NCBI GenBank assembly: GCA_022791815.1
Contig: JAAVZU010000035.1
Location: 1 to 64,000, forward strand
Direction: 5' to 3'
Origin: Lachnospiraceae bacterium
GTDB lineage: Bacteria > Bacillota > Clostridia > Lachnospirales > Lachnospiraceae
Length of the DNA: 64,000 bases
Shown piece after piece: positions 7,933 through 18,200 of the stretch; the stretch's first letter is position 1, and each line of letters starts with the position of its first letter. The translations under genes were made by a program, and so were the position numbers. The notes under the pieces were generated by a model. That model made no database searches and was not told the DNA's origin. It saw nothing but the letters and a program-made list of their open reading frames with translations.

Positions 7933-8985
7933 ATGAGCAAGAAAACAGTAGTCGTTTTATTTGGGGGGCAGTCTTCCGAGCATGAGATTTCCTGTGTTTC
8001 CGCAACTACCATTATTTCATGTATAGACAAAGAGAAATACCAAATACGTATGATAGGTATTACGAAGGATGGAAGATGGCTAAAAGTAGAACAGGTTGAG
8101 GATATTTCCTCAGGAGCATGGACAGAGAGTTCCATTACCGCATTTATTTCTCCAGATGCATCTTTGCATGGAATTGTATACATAGATGGGGATAACTACA
8201 TAAAAGAAAAAGTTGATGTGGTCTTTCCTGCATTACATGGATTATATGGAGAAGATGGAACCGTTCAGGGGCTTTTGGAGCTTGCTCATATTCCTTATGT
8301 AGGATGCGGCGTACTGGCATCAGCAGTATCTATGGATAAATTGTATACAAAGATTATCGTAGACACCCTCCATATTCGTCAGGCAGATTATGTACCAGTA
8401 CGAAGTGAACAATTAGAGGATATGGCAGAAGTAGTAGAAAGGGTGGAAGCAAAGTTATCTTATCCTGTATTTGTCAAACCGTCGAATGCTGGTTCTTCCA
8501 AAGGTGTATCAAAAGTTTGCAATAGAGACGAGTTAAAAGATGCATTGAAATTTGCTGCAAAACATGATAAAAAGATTCTGGTAGAAGAGACAATTGTGGG
8601 AAGAGAAATCGAGTGTGCTGTACTTGGAGGCGATGATGTAAAGGCATCTGGAGTTGGAGAAATTGTATCAGCAGCGGAATTTTATGATTATGAAGCAAAA
8701 TATAACAATCCAGATTCTATGACAGTGATTTCACCAGAACTTCCAGAAGGTGTCAAAGAGCAGATTGGAGAAGCTGCTGTTGCTATTTTCAAAGCTGTAG
8801 ATGGATTTGGATTATCCAGAGTGGACTTTTTCTTGGAAAAAGATACGAATGAGGTTGTTTTTAATGAAATCAATACATTACCAGGATTTACTGGTATCAG
8901 TATGTATCCAATGCTTTGGAAGGAACAGGGGATTTCTAAAACAGAATTGGTAGATAAGCTGCTTTCTATGGCGAAGACACGATAG
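7933..8985 (+). CDS. ddl: D-alanine--D-alanine ligase
   Basis: A 350-aa ATP-grasp enzyme that joins two D-Ala for peptidoglycan precursors. Visible motifs are VVLFGGQSSEHEIS at the N-terminus, HGLYGEDGTVQG, FVKPSNAGSSKGVSK (ATP lid), the metal site EINTLPGFTGIS, and S(M)YPML near the end. It is followed 11 bp later by murI, so peptidoglycan precursor genes are paired. The leader holds copy A of the ~90-nt element. Confidence 0.95.
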   Translation: MSKKTVVVLFGGQSSEHEISCVSATTIISCIDKEKYQIRMIGITKDGRWLKVEQVEDISSGAWTESSITAFISPDASLHGIVYIDGDNYIKEKVDVVFPALHGLYGEDGTVQGLLELAHIPYVGCGVLASAVSMDKLYTKIIVDTLHIRQADYVPVRSEQLEDMAEVVERVEAKLSYPVFVKPSNAGSSKGVSKVCNRDELKDALKFAAKHDKKILVEETIVGREIECAVLGGDDVKASGVGEIVSAAEFYDYEAKYNNPDSMTVISPELPEGVKEQIGEAAVAIFKAVDGFGLSRVDFFLEKDTNEVVFNEINTLPGFTGISMYPMLWKEQGISKTELVDKLLSMAKTR

Positions 8986-8996
8986 GAGGATTTGAA

Positions 8997-9800
8997 ATGA
9001 GGGATTTTCCGATTGGTGTATTTGATTCAGGAGTAGGTGGATTAACTGTAGTAAGAGAAATTATGCGTCAGATACCGAATGAAAATATTGTGTATTTTGG
9101 AGATACGGCAAGAGTTCCTTATGGCAGTAAATCCAAAGATACTATTATAAAGTTTTCTAAGCAGATTGTAGATTTTTTATTAACTAAGAAGGTAAAAGCA
9201 ATTGTTGTGGCTTGTAATACAGCAAGTGCATTGGCGTTAGAGGATTTGAAAAGAGAAGTAGATATTCCGATTATCGGTGTGGTAATGCCTGGTGCTATCG
9301 CAGCAGCAGAAGCCACTAGAAATGAAAAAGTGGGGGTAATAGCCACAGAAGCCACGGTAAATAGTAATATTTATACCCACTATCTTCGGGACTTGAATCC
9401 TAATATTCAAGTATATTCTAAGGCCTGTCCTTTATTTTGCCCATTAGTAGAAGAAAATTGGTTATATGACCCAATAACCATTGAAATTGCAGACCGTTAT
9501 TTAAGTGAATTAATTGAATATGAGGTGGATACCATAGTACTGGGCTGTACCCATTATCCTCTGCTCCGTCATACACTGCGTAAAGTAGTGGGAGAAAAGA
9601 TGAATTTGGTGAATCCAGCTTATGAAACGGCTATTACACTAAAAAATGTATTAAAAGAGAAACAGCTGGATCGTTTATCAAAGACTAATGAACATTTGTT
9701 CTATGTAAGTGATGGTGCAGAGAAATTTAAGGCATTTGCCAATACTATTTTACCTTGTGAGGTTATGGAAACCAATGATGTGAATATAGAACAGTATTAA
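8997..9800 (+). CDS. murI: Glutamate racemase
   Basis: A 267-aa cofactor-independent racemase that supplies D-glutamate for peptidoglycan. The two catalytic cysteines are C73 (VACNTASA) and C184 (LGCTHYPLL), with D10/S11 in FDSGVGGLT and H186 following the second Cys. The start has AGGAGG. It is coupled with ddl upstream and the DUF1934 gene 33 bp downstream. Confidence 0.95.
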   Translation: MRDFPIGVFDSGVGGLTVVREIMRQIPNENIVYFGDTARVPYGSKSKDTIIKFSKQIVDFLLTKKVKAIVVACNTASALALEDLKREVDIPIIGVVMPGAIAAAEATRNEKVGVIATEATVNSNIYTHYLRDLNPNIQVYSKACPLFCPLVEENWLYDPITIEIADRYLSELIEYEVDTIVLGCTHYPLLRHTLRKVVGEKMNLVNPAYETAITLKNVLKEKQLDRLSKTNEHLFYVSDGAEKFKAFANTILPCEVMETNDVNIEQY

Positions 9801-9833
9801 CTAAGGATTAAGAGAGGTATAAAGGAGGCTGCA

Positions 9834-10262
9834 ATGACCAAAAATGTAATTGTATCAATTAAGGGATTACAGATGATGGGAGCTGGAGAAGATGATACCA
9901 TAGAGTTAATTTCGGCAGGTACTTATCAGGAAGAGGATAATCAGCAGATTATAGAATATGAAGAAGTAGATGAGGAAAATCAAGAGATTACCAAAGTTAT
10001 GCTGGTGATTGCGGATGGGCATGTAGAAATCCGCAAAAGTGGTGTTACACAGGTACATATGATTTTTGAGGAGAAACAAAAAACCACAAGTTGTTATAAC
10101 ACACCTTATGGAGAATTGATGATGGGATTAGATACAACTAAGATAAAAATGATTAAAACAGAAGACTCTATGGCTATCATTTTGCAATATGGTTTAGAAA
10201 TTAATTATAATTTTGTATCAGATTGCAATATTGTTATTAAAGTAATATCTGCAAATGATTAA
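9834..10262 (+). CDS. DUF1934 (YwiB-like) beta-barrel protein
   Basis: A 142-aa protein with the DUF1934 pattern: an N-terminal strand region (MTKNVIVSIKGLQM), GVTQVHMIFEEKQKTTSCYNTPYG in the middle, and GLEINYNF..SDCNIVIKV at the end. The family has a small calycin-like barrel and an unknown role, and often sits near cell-wall or arginyl-tRNA synthetase genes. The strong AAAGGAGG site and 33-bp gap place it in the ddl-murI operon. Confidence 0.75.
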   Translation: MTKNVIVSIKGLQMMGAGEDDTIELISAGTYQEEDNQQIIEYEEVDEENQEITKVMLVIADGHVEIRKSGVTQVHMIFEEKQKTTSCYNTPYGELMMGLDTTKIKMIKTEDSMAIILQYGLEINYNFVSDCNIVIKVISAND

Positions 10263-10295
10263 TAGCAAAAGAGAAATCTGAAAGGAGAGTATAGT

Positions 10296-11015
10296 ATGAG
10301 ATTCGCACTAATAGGAATTATATTAGCGATTTTTTTTATTATCAGTCTGCCATTGTATTTGGTAGCATATTTATTAGGGAAAAAGGACCCAAAGAAGCAG
10401 GTCGCATTTTCCCAGGCAATTGTTAAAAGAGTGTTGCGTATAATATTATGTATTGCTGGTGTAAAATTAGACTGCAGGGGAGTGGAACAGGTACCAAAAG
10501 ATGAGCCAATCATGTATATTGGAAATCATAGGTCGTATGTGGACATTCTTGTGGGATACTGTACAGTGCCTACATTGACAGGATTTATATCAAAGGATGA
10601 ATTAGGTAAAGTTCCTTTCATTAGAATATGGATGCGTTTTTTAAAATGCTTGTTTTTAAAGAGAGAAGATGGGAAGCAGGGTTTTCAGGTTATTTTACAG
10701 GGGATTGCACAGATAAAAGATGGCTTTTCTATTTTTATTATGCCAGAGGGAACAAGAAATCATGGAGAAGAATTACTTCCGTTTCGTGAAGGCAGTTTTA
10801 AATTATCAACAAAGACTGGATGTGCCATTGTTCCTGTGGCAATGAAGAATACAGATAAAGTGGTTGGAAATCATTTTGCCTGGTTCCACCCAATCAAAGT
10901 TACTGTTGTTTATGGAGCACCAGTATATCCAGATTCTTTAGATAAAGAAGAAAAAAAATTTATAGGAGCTTATATGCAAAACATTATGAAACAAATGCTT
11001 GAAAACATAGATTAG
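10296..11015 (+). CDS. plsC: 1-acyl-sn-glycerol-3-phosphate acyltransferase
   Basis: A 239-aa membrane-bound acyltransferase making phosphatidic acid. It has an N-terminal membrane helix (about 5-27), the catalytic HX4D motif (H78 to D83 in GNHRSYVD) and the glycerol-phosphate site PEGTR (150-154). It lies 33 bp after the DUF1934 gene behind AAAGGAGAG and is likely the next gene of the same operon. Confidence 0.9.
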   Translation: MRFALIGIILAIFFIISLPLYLVAYLLGKKDPKKQVAFSQAIVKRVLRIILCIAGVKLDCRGVEQVPKDEPIMYIGNHRSYVDILVGYCTVPTLTGFISKDELGKVPFIRIWMRFLKCLFLKREDGKQGFQVILQGIAQIKDGFSIFIMPEGTRNHGEELLPFREGSFKLSTKTGCAIVPVAMKNTDKVVGNHFAWFHPIKVTVVYGAPVYPDSLDKEEKKFIGAYMQNIMKQMLENID

Positions 11016-11134
11016 GCTATGGTACAATGCTAAAGGATTCCAAAAGGAAGATGAGTTATTAAAAAGAAATGAAAAAGTAACTATCCATACTATGGAAGAG
11101 TTACAGAAAAAGAAAAAATATAGGAGGTACATAT

Positions 11135-11620
11135 ATGGATTGGTGGGTAATAATTGTACTGGTAATTGTGATTGCATTAGGTATTGGATGTTTTTTCTTA
11201 TACCGCAAGGGAAAAGAAATGCAGGAACGCTCAGAAAGTACGCAGGAACAAATGAAGGTAGGGGCACAGACACAGTCCCTTCTTGTTATTGATAAGAAAA
11301 GAATGCGTCTAAAAGATGCAAATCTGCCTAAGATTGTGTTAGAACAAACACCAAAGATTTATCGTCGTTCAAAGGTGCCGGTGGTAAAAGTAAAGATAGG
11401 ACCAAAGATTTTAACTATGATGTGTGATGACAAAATTTTTGATTTAATACCATTGAGAAAGGAAATTAAAGCAGTTATTAATGGTATTTATATTATGGAC
11501 GTAAAAGGACTTCGTACCAATTTGGAGACAGCACCTAAGAAAAAAGGATTTATGGCAAAAATGCGGGATAAAGCAGAAACTATGCAGAAAGAAGAAAAAG
11601 CAAGTAAAAAGAAAAAATAG
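11135..11620 (+). CDS. Single-span membrane protein, unknown function
   Basis: A 161-aa protein. Residues 3-23 form one membrane helix, followed by a charged linker, a beta-rich core (about 50-130, with VPVVKVKIGPKILTMMCDD and VINGIYIMDVKGLRT) and a Lys-rich tail. No family was recognised. The start has ATAGGAGG upstream. It is the last gene before a strong bidirectional terminator, so it probably belongs to the ddl-murI-plsC unit. Confidence 0.6.
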   Translation: MDWWVIIVLVIVIALGIGCFFLYRKGKEMQERSESTQEQMKVGAQTQSLLVIDKKRMRLKDANLPKIVLEQTPKIYRRSKVPVVKVKIGPKILTMMCDDKIFDLIPLRKEIKAVINGIYIMDVKGLRTNLETAPKKKGFMAKMRDKAETMQKEEKASKKKK

Positions 11621-11636
11621 AATAAGTGAAATTAGA

Positions 11637-11686
11637 AATACTCCCTTCTTATGAAATCAGAGCTGATTTCATAAGAAGGGAGTATT
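11637..11686. terminator. Bidirectional terminator with ~23-bp stem
   Basis: AATACTCCCTTCTTATGAAA and its exact complement flank a short loop. It separates convergent genes. Confidence 0.9.
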
Positions 11687-11744
11687 ATTATATTTCAACT
11701 AGAAATATTGAGAATTGTCTGACAAAAGATGCGTATCTAAACTG

Positions 11745-12299
11745 TTATTCAATTTCTTCCATGGTGAGATGATATTTTGTTAAGTGAATAGCTAGTGGAA
11801 TGCCTACATAACGAAAATGCCATGGTTCATAAGTATAACCAGTAATATGAACCTTATCAACAGGATAGCGAAGGATAAATCCAAAATGACAGGCATTCTT
11901 GGCAAGCCACAGACCTTCTTTGGTGTCTCCAAACTCAGGAAGTAACTGATAGGACAGAGAAGGAAGGGAAATGTCCATAGCAAGTCCTGTTTGATGTTCA
12001 CTGCATCCTGGTTTTGCGGAGACTTGGCTGGCATATTCCAAACCATATTTTTCTACATGTGTAGAAAAAATTTCCTGTTGCCTTTGATAAGAACGATAAC
12101 CAGATATGGCAGTAAAAGAATATCCAAGATGAGAGGCGTGAGAAAATAAGTTTTCTAAAGCAGCAGCAGCAGTTGTTCTTAATAACTTTTTTTCTGAATA
12201 TTCTTTTTCTTCAAAAGGAACATTAGTTAAAGTTAAATCTAATGGAATATAGTCAGCAGGTAAAGGGTGCGTTTTATTCACCAGAATCTGTAAAGACAT
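11745..12299 (-). CDS. vanY: VanY-type D-Ala-D-Ala carboxypeptidase (M15B)
   Basis: A 184-aa peptidase. The zinc ligands are H102 (SEHQTG), D109 (AMDI) and H161 (EPWHFRY), with E158 as catalytic base; SGYRSYQRQ (66-74) is the substrate loop. VanY enzymes remove the terminal D-Ala of cell-wall stems. No signal peptide or membrane anchor is visible, unlike most VanY proteins, so it may act on cytoplasmic precursors or be exported another way. The gene is alone and points away from pncB. Confidence 0.88.
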   Translation of the reverse strand: MSLQILVNKTHPLPADYIPLDLTLTNVPFEEKEYSEKKLLRTTAAAALENLFSHASHLGYSFTAISGYRSYQRQQEIFSTHVEKYGLEYASQVSAKPGCSEHQTGLAMDISLPSLSYQLLPEFGDTKEGLWLAKNACHFGFILRYPVDKVHITGYTYEPWHFRYVGIPLAIHLTKYHLTMEEIE

Positions 12300-12378
12300 A
12301 GAAATAACTCCTATAACTATTTATACATATATATTAATAGAAAATCCTCAATTATTCATATCCTATAGAAAATTATTT

Positions 12379-12410
12379 GTAACAATTAAGCCTGTGGGAT
12401 GAACTGTTAT
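12379..12410. repeat. Dispersed palindromic repeat, copy 3
   Basis: GTAACAATTAAGCC...GATGAACTGTTAT hairpin just past the 3' end of pncB. It may serve as its 3' RNA structure. Confidence 0.75.
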
Positions 12411-12412
12411 GT

Positions 12413-13858
12413 CTATTTTTCGCCAGATTTAGAAAGTAATTGATTTTTTAATTCAAAAAGTTCTTGGGATAAATCAACATAAATTTCATTTGGGTTTATA
12501 AGACGTCTGCTTTCCTCCCAAAGAGAGTTTTTCTCTTGTGTACAATAGGATTGGATTTCCTTAAGAGCAGGTGTTTGATATATCAATTCTCCATTTTTAA
12601 AAATAGGAACCAAAAGTTCCCGCACTTCATAGGTATTAGGAGCAAGCCTTGTTTTTTTCCAAGTAGATATCGGGTCAAAAAGAAGTAACTCTTTGGAGCT
12701 ATCTATCTGCTCAGAAGCAAGGGAAATCACATCTGCACGAATCATTTGAGTATTTTTCTGGTAAATTCGGTATATGGTTTTATTTCCAGGGTTTGTAATC
12801 TTTTTTGGATTCTCAGATACTTTAATCTTTGGAACAAATCCTTCATCTTCCCAAACACCAGATAATTTGTAGACACCACCAAAAGAAGGACAATCTTTTG
12901 AAGTAATCAGATTAGTTCCTACACCCCAGATATCAATTTTAGCATCTTGGGATTTTAAGGAAGAAATAAGATATTCGTCCAAATCACTTGAGGCACAAAT
13001 CTTAGCATCAGGAAAACCAGCATTATCTAGCAGCTTTCTGGCTTCTTTAGAAAGATAAGCCAGATCCCCGCTATCCAGACGGATACCATAAGTAGCTGGG
13101 ATTTTGCCTGCTTCTTTTAACTCTTTAAAAACCTGAATGGCATTTGGAACACCAGAATGCAGGGTATCATAAGTATCCACTAAAAGAGTAGTATTTTGTG
13201 GGTAAAGATTGGCATAATTACGAAAGGCAGTTAATTCATCAGGGAAACTCATAATCCAGCTATGAGCATGGGTACCCAGTACTGGAACTTGAAAAGCCTT
13301 TCCTGCAAGAACATTACTTGTTCCAACACATCCGCCAATAATAGCTGCTCTGGCACCGTATGTACCTGCATCAGGACCTTGGGCACGGCGGAGACCAAAT
13401 TCCATAACAGGAGAATCACCAGCCGCCTGACAGACTCTCGCTGCTTTTGTCGCAATCAAACTTTGATGGTTTATAATATTTAAAAGTGTTGTCTCGATTA
13501 GTTGAGCCTCCATAATAGGTGCAATAACCTTTACAAGAGGTTCCATTGGAAAGACTACAGTTCCTTCAGGTACAGCATATATATCCCCTGTAAAGTGAAA
13601 ACTGCTTAGATAGTCCAAAAAATCTTCATTAAAAGTAGAAAGTGAGCGAAGATATGCAATATCCTCTTTAGAAAAATGTAGTTCCTTAAGATAAGAAATG
13701 GCTTGCTCTAAACCAGCAGCAATAGCATAACCGTTGCCACAAGGATTTGTACGATAAAACAAATCAAAAACAACTAAATTGTTTCGTTTGTTTTTAAAAT
13801 AACCCTGCATCATGGTAAGCTGGTAAAAATCTGTCATAAGTGTAAGATTCGCATTCAT
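12413..13858 (-). CDS. pncB: Nicotinate phosphoribosyltransferase
   Basis: A 481-aa enzyme that makes nicotinate mononucleotide from nicotinate and PRPP in the NAD salvage pathway. It has N-terminal LMTDFYQLTMMQGYF, the core FGLRRAQGPDAGTYGARAA without a break, GTHAHSWIMS with the phosphorylated histidine region, and IRLDSGDL (PRPP binding). Length fits the longer Gram-positive PncB type. It is monocistronic. Confidence 0.94.
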   Translation of the reverse strand: MNANLTLMTDFYQLTMMQGYFKNKRNNLVVFDLFYRTNPCGNGYAIAAGLEQAISYLKELHFSKEDIAYLRSLSTFNEDFLDYLSSFHFTGDIYAVPEGTVVFPMEPLVKVIAPIMEAQLIETTLLNIINHQSLIATKAARVCQAAGDSPVMEFGLRRAQGPDAGTYGARAAIIGGCVGTSNVLAGKAFQVPVLGTHAHSWIMSFPDELTAFRNYANLYPQNTTLLVDTYDTLHSGVPNAIQVFKELKEAGKIPATYGIRLDSGDLAYLSKEARKLLDNAGFPDAKICASSDLDEYLISSLKSQDAKIDIWGVGTNLITSKDCPSFGGVYKLSGVWEDEGFVPKIKVSENPKKITNPGNKTIYRIYQKNTQMIRADVISLASEQIDSSKELLLFDPISTWKKTRLAPNTYEVRELLVPIFKNGELIYQTPALKEIQSYCTQEKNSLWEESRRLINPNEIYVDLSQELFELKNQLLSKSGEK

Positions 13859-14091
13859 AAAATATATTCCTTTCTTGATTTTATTGCTTATTTAATAATC
13901 TATATTTCCTTGTCTTTATATATATTATAGAGGCTGTGTCAAGAGGAAAAAATGGAAAAAGAGATTCATAAGTAATTGCGATGTATATAATTTGATCAAG
14001 GGGGATATACTCCTTTTAAATCGGTATACTAAAGGTTGATATTTGCATATTATGAAAGAAACAGAATAGACTGTTTAGAAAGGATGGGGTT

Positions 14092-15177
14092 ATGAGGGGA
14101 TTACAACAAATGCAAAAGCAAGCAAATGTAAGACAGATGAAAAAATTTATTATTGTATTTGGTGTACTGTTTTTTGTGTTTATGTTATTTGGAAGTTATT
14201 TTCATTGTTTTACTTTAAAATCATGGGAAATGGCAGGGATACTATTGATACATATTTTGTGTATGATTTTATTTGGGGGTTTAGCGATATGGCTGCTAAA
14301 AAAAGAACAAGATGTATGGTATCAAAAATTATACTTAAGCTTTTGGGGGATTATAATATTAGAATTAACTGTTCTGGCATGGTTAAGTAAAGAATTTAAT
14401 ATAAGTATGATATTGATTTGGACTGTGATTATTTTACCTAGTGCAGTTCCATATTTTACCAGAGGAGAACTGATTTTACTTTTTATAGAAAGTATATTAT
14501 CAGGGATTTTTATTCTTCATACCAAACATGGCGGCTGGGAGCAGATAGGCTGTATTATTTCGTGGTATTTGACAGCAGGATACCTTTTCTATGTGCGTTA
14601 TAAAAGTTTACAAAAAATATATCAGCAGGAGAAAGAATTACAAGAAGCAATACATGAAGCAGACACAGATTCTATGACTAAAATCTTTAACCGAAGAGGT
14701 CTTTATCGCCGTATATGTACTATTGTGCCATATTGTATACATAATAAAGTCCCTATAGCAATTTTAATGATAGACATTGATAATTTTAAAATATATAATG
14801 ATACTTTTGGTCATATAGAGGGGGATTCTTGTATTCAAATCATAGCAGCAGAGATAAAAAAGTCAATTAGAAAAAAAATGGATTTGGCAGCAAGAGTAGG
14901 AGGAGAAGAATTTTTAGTGTTTCTCACAGAACTTGGGGAAGAAGACGCTATAAACTGGGGGAAAAGACTACAAAATTCTATAACTGCAAAAAAGATTCCC
15001 CAGTCAGAAAAGAACTTTTGTCCTTTTGTTTCGATTAGTATAGGACTAAGCTACGGTATCTTTAATGGCAGAAATGATTTTGAAAACTTGTGGAAACAGG
15101 CAGACGAAGAGTTGTTTTATGCAAAGGAAAATGGCAGAAATTGCTTATTTTTTCATGGAAATAAATATGAAATCTAA
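14092..15177 (+). CDS. Membrane-bound diguanylate cyclase (GGDEF)
   Basis: A 361-aa protein. About six membrane helices occupy residues 17-170, a short coiled linker 171-190, and a GGDEF domain 190-355. The catalytic signature is RVGGEEF (GGEEF at 270-274), with the substrate loop FKIYNDTFGHIEGD. The inhibitory site nine residues upstream is KKMD, not RxxD, so product feedback may be weak. No sensor family was recognised in the membrane part. It would make c-di-GMP, fitting its place next to the flagellar genes. The ribosome site is AAAGGATGGGG. Confidence 0.87.
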   Translation: MRGLQQMQKQANVRQMKKFIIVFGVLFFVFMLFGSYFHCFTLKSWEMAGILLIHILCMILFGGLAIWLLKKEQDVWYQKLYLSFWGIIILELTVLAWLSKEFNISMILIWTVIILPSAVPYFTRGELILLFIESILSGIFILHTKHGGWEQIGCIISWYLTAGYLFYVRYKSLQKIYQQEKELQEAIHEADTDSMTKIFNRRGLYRRICTIVPYCIHNKVPIAILMIDIDNFKIYNDTFGHIEGDSCIQIIAAEIKKSIRKKMDLAARVGGEEFLVFLTELGEEDAINWGKRLQNSITAKKIPQSEKNFCPFVSISIGLSYGIFNGRNDFENLWKQADEELFYAKENGRNCLFFHGNKYEI

Positions 15178-15225
15178 AGTTTTTCCAAATTTCGTCCGAA
15201 ATAACTCACAGAGAAAAAAGAAAAG

Positions 15226-18200
15226 GTGAGTGTGAAATCTATGGAGATTATGAATCGTGTAAACACAACGGGTAATGGCAAAGATGCCGGAACATTGGAT
15301 AAGGGTTCTTCCAGTGTGGACTATACGACTTTAGGGCTCAAAGGTCAGATTATTGAGGGAAGGATAGATAAGATAGCTGACAAGATTTCCATTGACTTTA
15401 GCGGAACGGCGGTAACAGTACCAAAGTCAGCAGTACGGGATGCCAAGGAAGGCGAAATAAGGAGTTTTCAGATCACGGATGTATCGAAAAATAGTATTGT
15501 CCTAAAGGAAGTGGAAAAAAGCAGCCTTATGACAGATTCCAAAGGAATTGTAAGAACCACAGTTGGAGCGAATAAAGCAAGCTTTGCAGAAAGCCTTTCT
15601 AAGGCTGAGCAGGATGCAAAAGAAGAGAACAGAGGCTTGTTTGAACGGCTGGATTCCATTGGTTCTCGTATGACGGGAGAAGATTATCTGGCAATTGAAG
15701 AAGAGGGAATGTCCTTAGAAAGTTATAATCTGAACCGTTTGGAGCGGGTACTGAATCGAATTAAGGAAGAACGGATTGATAGACAAGAAAGTCTGGAAGA
15801 TGTAATAGAAGAGCAGGAGGAATACTCTTCTGACATTGAAAAGATGGTGCTGCGGAATGTGATAAGTAATGTAGTAGGAGGCAGTATGGCAAGACAGATT
15901 GCATATCGTCTGGAAGAAAACTGCCTGCCAGTTACAGCAGAGAATATTAAGAAATTTTCTAATTTGTTAGAGATGGCAAGTGTGGCAACTACCATGTCAG
16001 ATAAGGCAATGAATTATTTGATTGACCATGAATTAGAGCCAACCATACAAAATGTATATCGTGCCCAATATGCAGGAGAGAGTAAAGGTTACCAGAATTA
16101 TGTTCCAAACTATGGAAAAGCTTTTCAGACAGGTGCTATCAATTATAGTGTAGAAGCAGAGCGAAAAGATAAGCTTATCATGGAAGAAAATTGGCAGGAA
16201 GTGAAGCCGCAGGTAGAAAAGATTATTGAGAATGCTGGATGGGAAGTAAACGAAACAGCATTAAAGCAGGCAAAATGGTTATTTAGCAATGAGCTTCCAA
16301 TTACAGATGATACTTTGATGCGGTTGGAGGAATTGCATAATATCAAAAATGAATTTGATCAGGAAAAGATTTTGGTAGAAATTGTAAAAAGTTATGCTAA
16401 AGGAGAGATTCCAGAGGCAGTATCTTTGGCAAGAAACCAGATGGAAGTAACGAACCAGAGTGTAGAGGTATTTCTTGCAGAAGTGGACCAACAGTTAAAA
16501 AATATGGCTTACGGTGAAGAAGGACAGGAAATAGAAAATATTGAGGTAATAACGAAACGCCGGCAGATGGAAGAAATCAAATTAAAAATGACCTTGCAGG
16601 TGGCGAACCAGTTAGAAAAAAAAGGTATTGACCTTGACATAGAACGAAGTGAAGAGATTATCCGGGAACTTCGCAATATGGAAGATGCTTATTACCGAGG
16701 CATTATTTATGAAAGAAACGGCGTGGACAAGCCAGAACATATTGCTATCTTACGAGATACCACAGATAGGGTAAATGAATTAAGACAGGCACCAAGCTAT
16801 GTACTTGGACCAACCTTAACAAAGATGAATGACATTACTCTTGGGGATCTGAACGAAGAAGGCAGAAGCATGAGAAGAGTGCTTGAAAGAGCCGGAGAAG
16901 CGTATAATACCTTGATGACAAAACCGAAGGAAGAACTGGGAGACAGCATTGAAAAAGCATTTGGTAACATAGATGAGATATTAGAAGATCTGGATATGGA
17001 CACTACAATTGCAAACCGCAGGGCAGTGAAGATCCTTGGCTATAATGGTATGGCTATTAACGAAGATAATATTATTAGTGTAAAGGAATATGATACCCAG
17101 GTTAATAAGATGCTTAAAGATTTACATCCTGCAATTACAGTAGAGATGATAAAGAGAGGTATTAATCCTCTAAATACACCAGTTATGGAATTAAATGAGA
17201 TTATTGATGATATCAAGGAAGAGATAGGTGTAACAGGAGAGGAGAAATATAGCAAGTATTTATGGCAATTAGAGAGAGAAGACGGAATTTCACCAGAAGA
17301 TAAAAAGGCATTTATTGGTATTTACCGTTTGTTAAATAATGTACAAAAATCTAATGGTGCAGCAGTAGGTTATGTATTACATACAAATAGAGAGATGACA
17401 TTAAACAACCTGCTTTCCGCAGTTACTACTATGAAGAGTGGAAAGATAGATGCAGGTATAGATGAGAATTTTGGATTAGATGAACTGAAATATTCCAGAG
17501 AACCATTGATTACACAAGTAAATGAAGCTTTTGAACGAGGTATGGCAACAAAGAATAAAGATTTGGGTAATAAAGGAAAATATTTTGACTTAGTTGTTAG
17601 TGACTTAGTAGAAGAGATTTCGCCATCTGTTTTAGAAAAGACAACTATGGAGTATGGTGACTCTGAGGATCGTATGAACCAGTTGATGAATAAGAATCTG
17701 GAACGTTTACTGGAAGAGATGCGTTTAGTGAATGAAGAAGACAATGAAATGGATGCTGCTTATGAAGAGGAATTGGTAAAGAATATCCGTAATTTGTCAG
17801 AAAACTGTGAAAAGGCTATCGCATTTTTGAATCAGAACAAGATACCAGTAAATGTGCAGAATTTATTTGCAGCAAATCAAATATTTACTGAGGATACAGT
17901 ATTTAGAAACATGAAAGAAAAAGCAAAGCGTTTACCAAAAGATGAACAAGAGAAAGTAGAAAGTGCTATGGAATCTTTAGTAGACGGTTTAGACAGCAAA
18001 GAAGATATGCAGGAAAAATATGGCATTTTGGAAGCAAGTATGGAGAGTGTACTAAATTATGAATATTCTAATAGAGAGGCAACTTCAAAAGAATTATCAG
18101 AATTAAAGATGCTTGCAAAGGGAATGACACTTATTCGCGATTTGAGCAGACAGGAGACATATGAGATTCCTGTACTTGCAGGGGATGGTGTAACCAATAT

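Noticed and set aside
11077-11104. Further copy of the GTAAC palindrome before the membrane-protein gene
   Set aside because: The arms pair for only six bases (GTAACT/AGTTAC) and the loop does not match either subtype, so chance is possible.
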